DNA of 24,381 bases. Origin: a virus. The notes below the pieces were generated by a model. That model worked only from the letters and a program-made list of their open reading frames with translations, did not search any database and was not told the DNA's origin. Shown one piece after another: positions 21,822 through 24,381 of this stretch. The DNA lies in the IMG/VR virus record IMGVR_UViG_3300000930_000011, positions 1 to 24,381 of that record; one strand, 5' to 3'. The translations under genes were made by a program, and so were the position numbers. The stretch's first letter is position 1. Each line of letters opens with the position of its first letter.

Positions 21822-22610
21822 ATGTCATATCTAAACGATTACATTAAACCGACTGACTATGGTGCCGTACGCAAGGACATCAACAGGATTCTGTCTCTGA
21901 TCCACGACATCACTGCACAGGAACCTGAGGACGAGGGACTGCAGGAGCGCATATGTATCTCATCCAACGTCAAACTCAGAACGACTTCCGTGGTTTTCGG
22001 AGCAGCAAACCTGCTAGGTCTTACTCCGCGAGACAGATTAATATCTGCTTTCAGAAAGAGCATACCGTCGTCAGTTTACACGTATGATTTGTCTCATGCC
22101 ACCACGGGTACTTTGACATATTCAAACAGTTCCACCAAGTTTGGCGGAGGTGCCACGTTTGACGGTTCATCATATATCACCATAACAGATCATGCCAGAA
22201 TGGATACGGACTATGTGTCTCTGGGAGGATGGTTCTATCTTCCTGCGACCGATTCTGGCGATACAGACTCGCAGAACCTTGTAGGAAAGGGAAACGAGTT
22301 CAGTCTGTCAGTTGATCCCCATGCCACGGCACCCAATCAACTGCGTGCAGTGTCAAGAGATCCCGAGACGACACAGTTTGAGACTGAGGCAGGTGTGGGA
22401 ATAACTACGGAGGATTCCACCATACTTGAGGCAACATATAATACGGGCGCTTACGTGGTGGGAACGTTCACTCCGGACGCTTGGAATCACGTGGTAATGA
22501 CAAGAGGATCTGTAAACATCAAACTGTATATAAACAACGTTCTGGTTGGAACAAACGCAACCATGGACGGTCCCATTTTGCAGGGAACTGAGGATCTAGT
22601 CATTGGCTAA
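21822..22610 (+). CDS. LamG-domain adsorption protein
   Basis: 262 aa. Residues 1-~80 have a helical N terminus (NDYIKPTDYGAVRKDINRILSLIHDI), which may attach to the baseplate. Residues ~85-262 form a LamG/concanavalin-like jelly roll: FGGGATFDGSSYITI, LGGWFYLPA, TPDAWNHVVMTRGSVNIKLY and NNVLVGTN are classic LamG3 strands. Such domains bind sugars or proteins on the host surface. The frame stops right after DLVIG, where LamG domains normally continue with a final strand (typically ..G.iD.v.iy...), so the domain seems to lack its last strand. Confidence 0.75.
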   Translation: MSYLNDYIKPTDYGAVRKDINRILSLIHDITAQEPEDEGLQERICISSNVKLRTTSVVFGAANLLGLTPRDRLISAFRKSIPSSVYTYDLSHATTGTLTYSNSSTKFGGGATFDGSSYITITDHARMDTDYVSLGGWFYLPATDSGDTDSQNLVGKGNEFSLSVDPHATAPNQLRAVSRDPETTQFETEAGVGITTEDSTILEATYNTGAYVVGTFTPDAWNHVVMTRGSVNIKLYINNVLVGTNATMDGPILQGTEDLVIG

Positions 22611-22611
22611 T

Positions 22612-22626
22612 TACTTCTGTTTATTA
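22612..22626 (+). promoter_or_regulatory. TACTTCT-type promoter of the fibre genes
   Basis: TACTTCTGTTTATTA begins 33 bases before the ATG at 22645. It starts two bases after the LamG gene's stop. Confidence 0.75.
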
Positions 22627-22644
22627 TAGACTTTAATATAAGTC

Positions 22645-23235
22645 ATGGTTAAGGTAACTGAACTAACTAACGAACCTACCCCAGTGGCAGCAGATCTGGT
22701 AGCGATAGTAGACAACGTGGCAGTTACCCCAGTTACAAAGAAGGCAACTTTAAATAACGTACTGGCAGTTTATGATTCTCAGACGGCAACTTTAACTAAC
22801 AAGACCTTGACCGGATGTACTGGCTTGGTGGCAACCACCGGACTCACGGCAACGGGTACCAAGGACGCAACCACGTTCCTTAGGGGAGACGACACTTGGG
22901 CAGTCGTGGATGCATCACCGCTTACAACAAAGGGTGACGTCTATACCTATTCAACAGGAAACGCAAGACTTGGAGTAGGTGCAAACGGTCTTGTACTCAC
23001 CGCAGATAGTACAACTGCAACTGGACTTTCATGGGCATCCGGTGGCGGTGGAGCATCAGCAGTTCATGCCTTCTCAAATACTACAACTACGACCTATACG
23101 GGTACCGCATCATCATTTGGAACGGTAGGAGTGGGAGACAGGGACATTTACATTAAAAAGATAGACGCCAACAACGAGGGCGTATTTACAAAGATCTGGA
23201 AGAACGGAGCCGCAGTCGAGGTTCAAATCGCTTGA
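22645..23235 (+). CDS. Tail fibre protein
   Basis: 196 aa with well-known phage fibre elements: SQTATLTNKTLTG, then TFLRGDDTWAVVDASPLTTK, GDVYTYSTGNARLGVGANG, and VLTADSTTATGLSWASGGGG. These repeats form trimeric beta shafts. After a Gly-rich hinge comes a C-terminal beta module (DIYIKKIDANNEGVFTKIWK onward) shared with the fibre-like protein at 8476-8865. Its late promoter and its place after the LamG gene support a host-binding role. Its stop overlaps the next start as TTGA. Confidence 0.75.
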   Translation: MVKVTELTNEPTPVAADLVAIVDNVAVTPVTKKATLNNVLAVYDSQTATLTNKTLTGCTGLVATTGLTATGTKDATTFLRGDDTWAVVDASPLTTKGDVYTYSTGNARLGVGANGLVLTADSTTATGLSWASGGGGASAVHAFSNTTTTTYTGTASSFGTVGVGDRDIYIKKIDANNEGVFTKIWKNGAAVEVQIA

Positions 23236-24293
23236 CCGTTACATATCAAGCAGGCAGAAGGATTCAGGCAACAAGTACGGATTTCGGAACCGCAGGAGCA
23301 GGCATACCAGCAGTAGCAGGTGGCTGGAAGGAACTAGGTAGAACTACTTTGGGTTCATCAGGAGATTCCATAGATGTATCAAGTCTAGCAGACAAGAGAT
23401 ATTTGATGTTTTTATTAGACAGTAGAAGTAATGGAACGGCTATCTCTACTACATGGAAAGCTAATGGTTCAACAGGTAATGAGTATTCTTTTAGAAGAAA
23501 TCATGATGGCACAGAAACAGATGCAAACACACAACCATCAGCAGCTACCTCATGGACAAGCATAGTTACAAATGCTTTTGGTGTTGGTTATGCAGCTAAT
23601 AAATCTGGAAAAGAAAAATTATTTTTAGAACATGAAGTTTATCAAAATACAGCAGAAGCAGGAACATCTACTACTAGAACAGAGAACGCTTTCAAATGGA
23701 CAGGAACAGATGTTATAGATCAGTTGACAATGCACAATTCATCATCAGGAGATATAGTATCAGGTTCAGAACTTGTTGTATTAGGCTGGGATCCATCAGA
23801 TACTCATACAACCAACTTCTGGGAAGAATTGGCTAGTGTAAATGCTAGTGGATCGTCTACAAATCTGTCCAGTGGAACCATTACAGCCAAGAAATACCTG
23901 TGGATTCAATGCTATTCGGAGGGAACTGGCGGAGATATTATAACCACTTTCAACAATGACACCGGTTCGAATTATACCAGACTTTACTCGATTGACGGTG
24001 GTGCAGACGGTTCAGATGTAAATCAGACGGGAATAGATAACATGCACAACGCTGGATTGCCTACTGATGATGCCTTTTCAAATTGGTTTATAATTAACAA
24101 TTCCGCAAACGAGAAACTTATAATGGGACACTCTGTACAAAACGGTTCGGCAGGTGCAGGTACAGCACCGTTGAGACTTGAGTTTGCAGGTAAATGGACT
24201 AACACAGCCTCACAAATCACCGAGATAGACTTTGATTCCAGCAGTGGAAACTTTGGTTCTAATTCAATCATAAAGGTATGGGGTTCTAACTGA
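23232..24293 (+). CDS. Tail fibre/spike protein with two tandem beta-sandwich repeats
   Basis: 353 aa from a TTG overlapping the previous stop (TTGA). After a ~30-residue N-terminal arm there are two homologous beta domains of ~165 residues. The first starts WKELGRTTLGSSGDS and ends GSELVVLGWD; the second starts FWEELASVNASGSS and ends NSIIKVWGSN. Matching internal blocks are GKEKLFLEHEVYQNTAEAGT with ANEKLIMGHSVQNGSAGAGT, and AFKWTGTDVIDQL with AGKWTNTASQITEI. The first repeat is coded with more AT-rich codons (GCT, TCT, GGT, AGA) than the second, suggesting recent module exchange. Probable receptor-binding or display protein; no enzyme motif. Confidence 0.7.
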   Translation: MTVTYQAGRRIQATSTDFGTAGAGIPAVAGGWKELGRTTLGSSGDSIDVSSLADKRYLMFLLDSRSNGTAISTTWKANGSTGNEYSFRRNHDGTETDANTQPSAATSWTSIVTNAFGVGYAANKSGKEKLFLEHEVYQNTAEAGTSTTRTENAFKWTGTDVIDQLTMHNSSSGDIVSGSELVVLGWDPSDTHTTNFWEELASVNASGSSTNLSSGTITAKKYLWIQCYSEGTGGDIITTFNNDTGSNYTRLYSIDGGADGSDVNQTGIDNMHNAGLPTDDAFSNWFIINNSANEKLIMGHSVQNGSAGAGTAPLRLEFAGKWTNTASQITEIDFDSSSGNFGSNSIIKVWGSN

Positions 24294-24381
24294 TGGTCTG
24301 GGCTAAGGCAGGTTCAGATACCTTGAGTTCAGCAGGAGACACGTTGACAGTTTCAGGAATGACGGCAAGTAAGTTCAATAT
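24293..24381 (+). CDS. Partial gene: start of a further related beta-domain protein
   Basis: The ATG overlaps the previous stop (TGATG) and the frame runs off the window after 29 codons. The visible part, MVWAKAGSDTLSSAGDTLTV, lines up with the start of the repeats in the preceding protein (WKELGRTTLGSSGDSIDV), so this is probably a paralogue or third copy of the same domain at the beginning of the next fibre gene. Confidence 0.6.
   Translation, partial: MVWAKAGSDTLSSAGDTLTVSGMTASKFN

Overview
The window reads as about 24 kb of the structural half of a tailed virus (Caudoviricetes, siphovirus type) of an archaeon, either free or integrated. Archaeal signs are TATA boxes such as GTTTATATA that begin almost exactly 30 bases before start codons. 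This predicts leaderless mRNAs, and many genes have no leader with a ribosome binding site. There are also several very small zinc-binding proteins and a secreted protein with a thaumarchaeal look. My best host guess is an ammonia-oxidising Nitrososphaeria (Thaumarchaeota) archaeon. That is inference; no gene here fixes the host. No tail sheath, integrase, tRNA, CRISPR array or IS element was seen.

Layout. 1-362 is non-coding, with several inverted repeats. 363-2434 is a rightward block of tiny zinc-ribbon and zinc-finger proteins, a 109-aa protein and a Cas4/RecB-like nuclease. 2487-3577 holds a gamma-glutamylcyclotransferase-like protein overlapping a glycosyltransferase. 3583-5699 is the packaging module: putative small terminase, a 36-aa C2H2 finger and large terminase. 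5656-6278 is a leftward two-gene insert with a purine nucleotide hydrolase-like protein. 6312-9270 holds the portal, small beta proteins and a fibre-like protein. 9305-11191 encodes a single protein joining prohead protease, scaffold and major capsid domains. 11256-13909 is an accessory block: a secreted protein, two small membrane proteins, a coiled-coil protein, a zinc-ribbon protein and a zincin-like protein. 13954-20110 carries connector, tail terminator, tail tube, tail assembly chaperone with a -1 frameshift, a gp10-like protein and the tape measure. 20107 to the end is the baseplate and adsorption apparatus: hub-like protein, LamG protein, fibre, and a beta-sandwich repeat protein followed by a further related gene cut by the window edge.

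The strongest unexplained signal is the 7-mer TACTTCT. I found nine exact plus-strand copies, and every one lies 33-38 bases before a start codon: portal, capsid fusion, connector, tail tube, tape measure, fibre, a zinc finger, a 115-aa protein, and one INSIDE the capsid fusion gene. It looks like a virus-specific late promoter element. The internal copy sits exactly at the protease/scaffold boundary, 37 bases before an in-frame ATG and where codon use changes, so the capsid may be made both as the fusion and as a shorter nested product.

Limits: all calls rest on reading translations and motifs by eye. No database search, structure prediction or statistics could be run.
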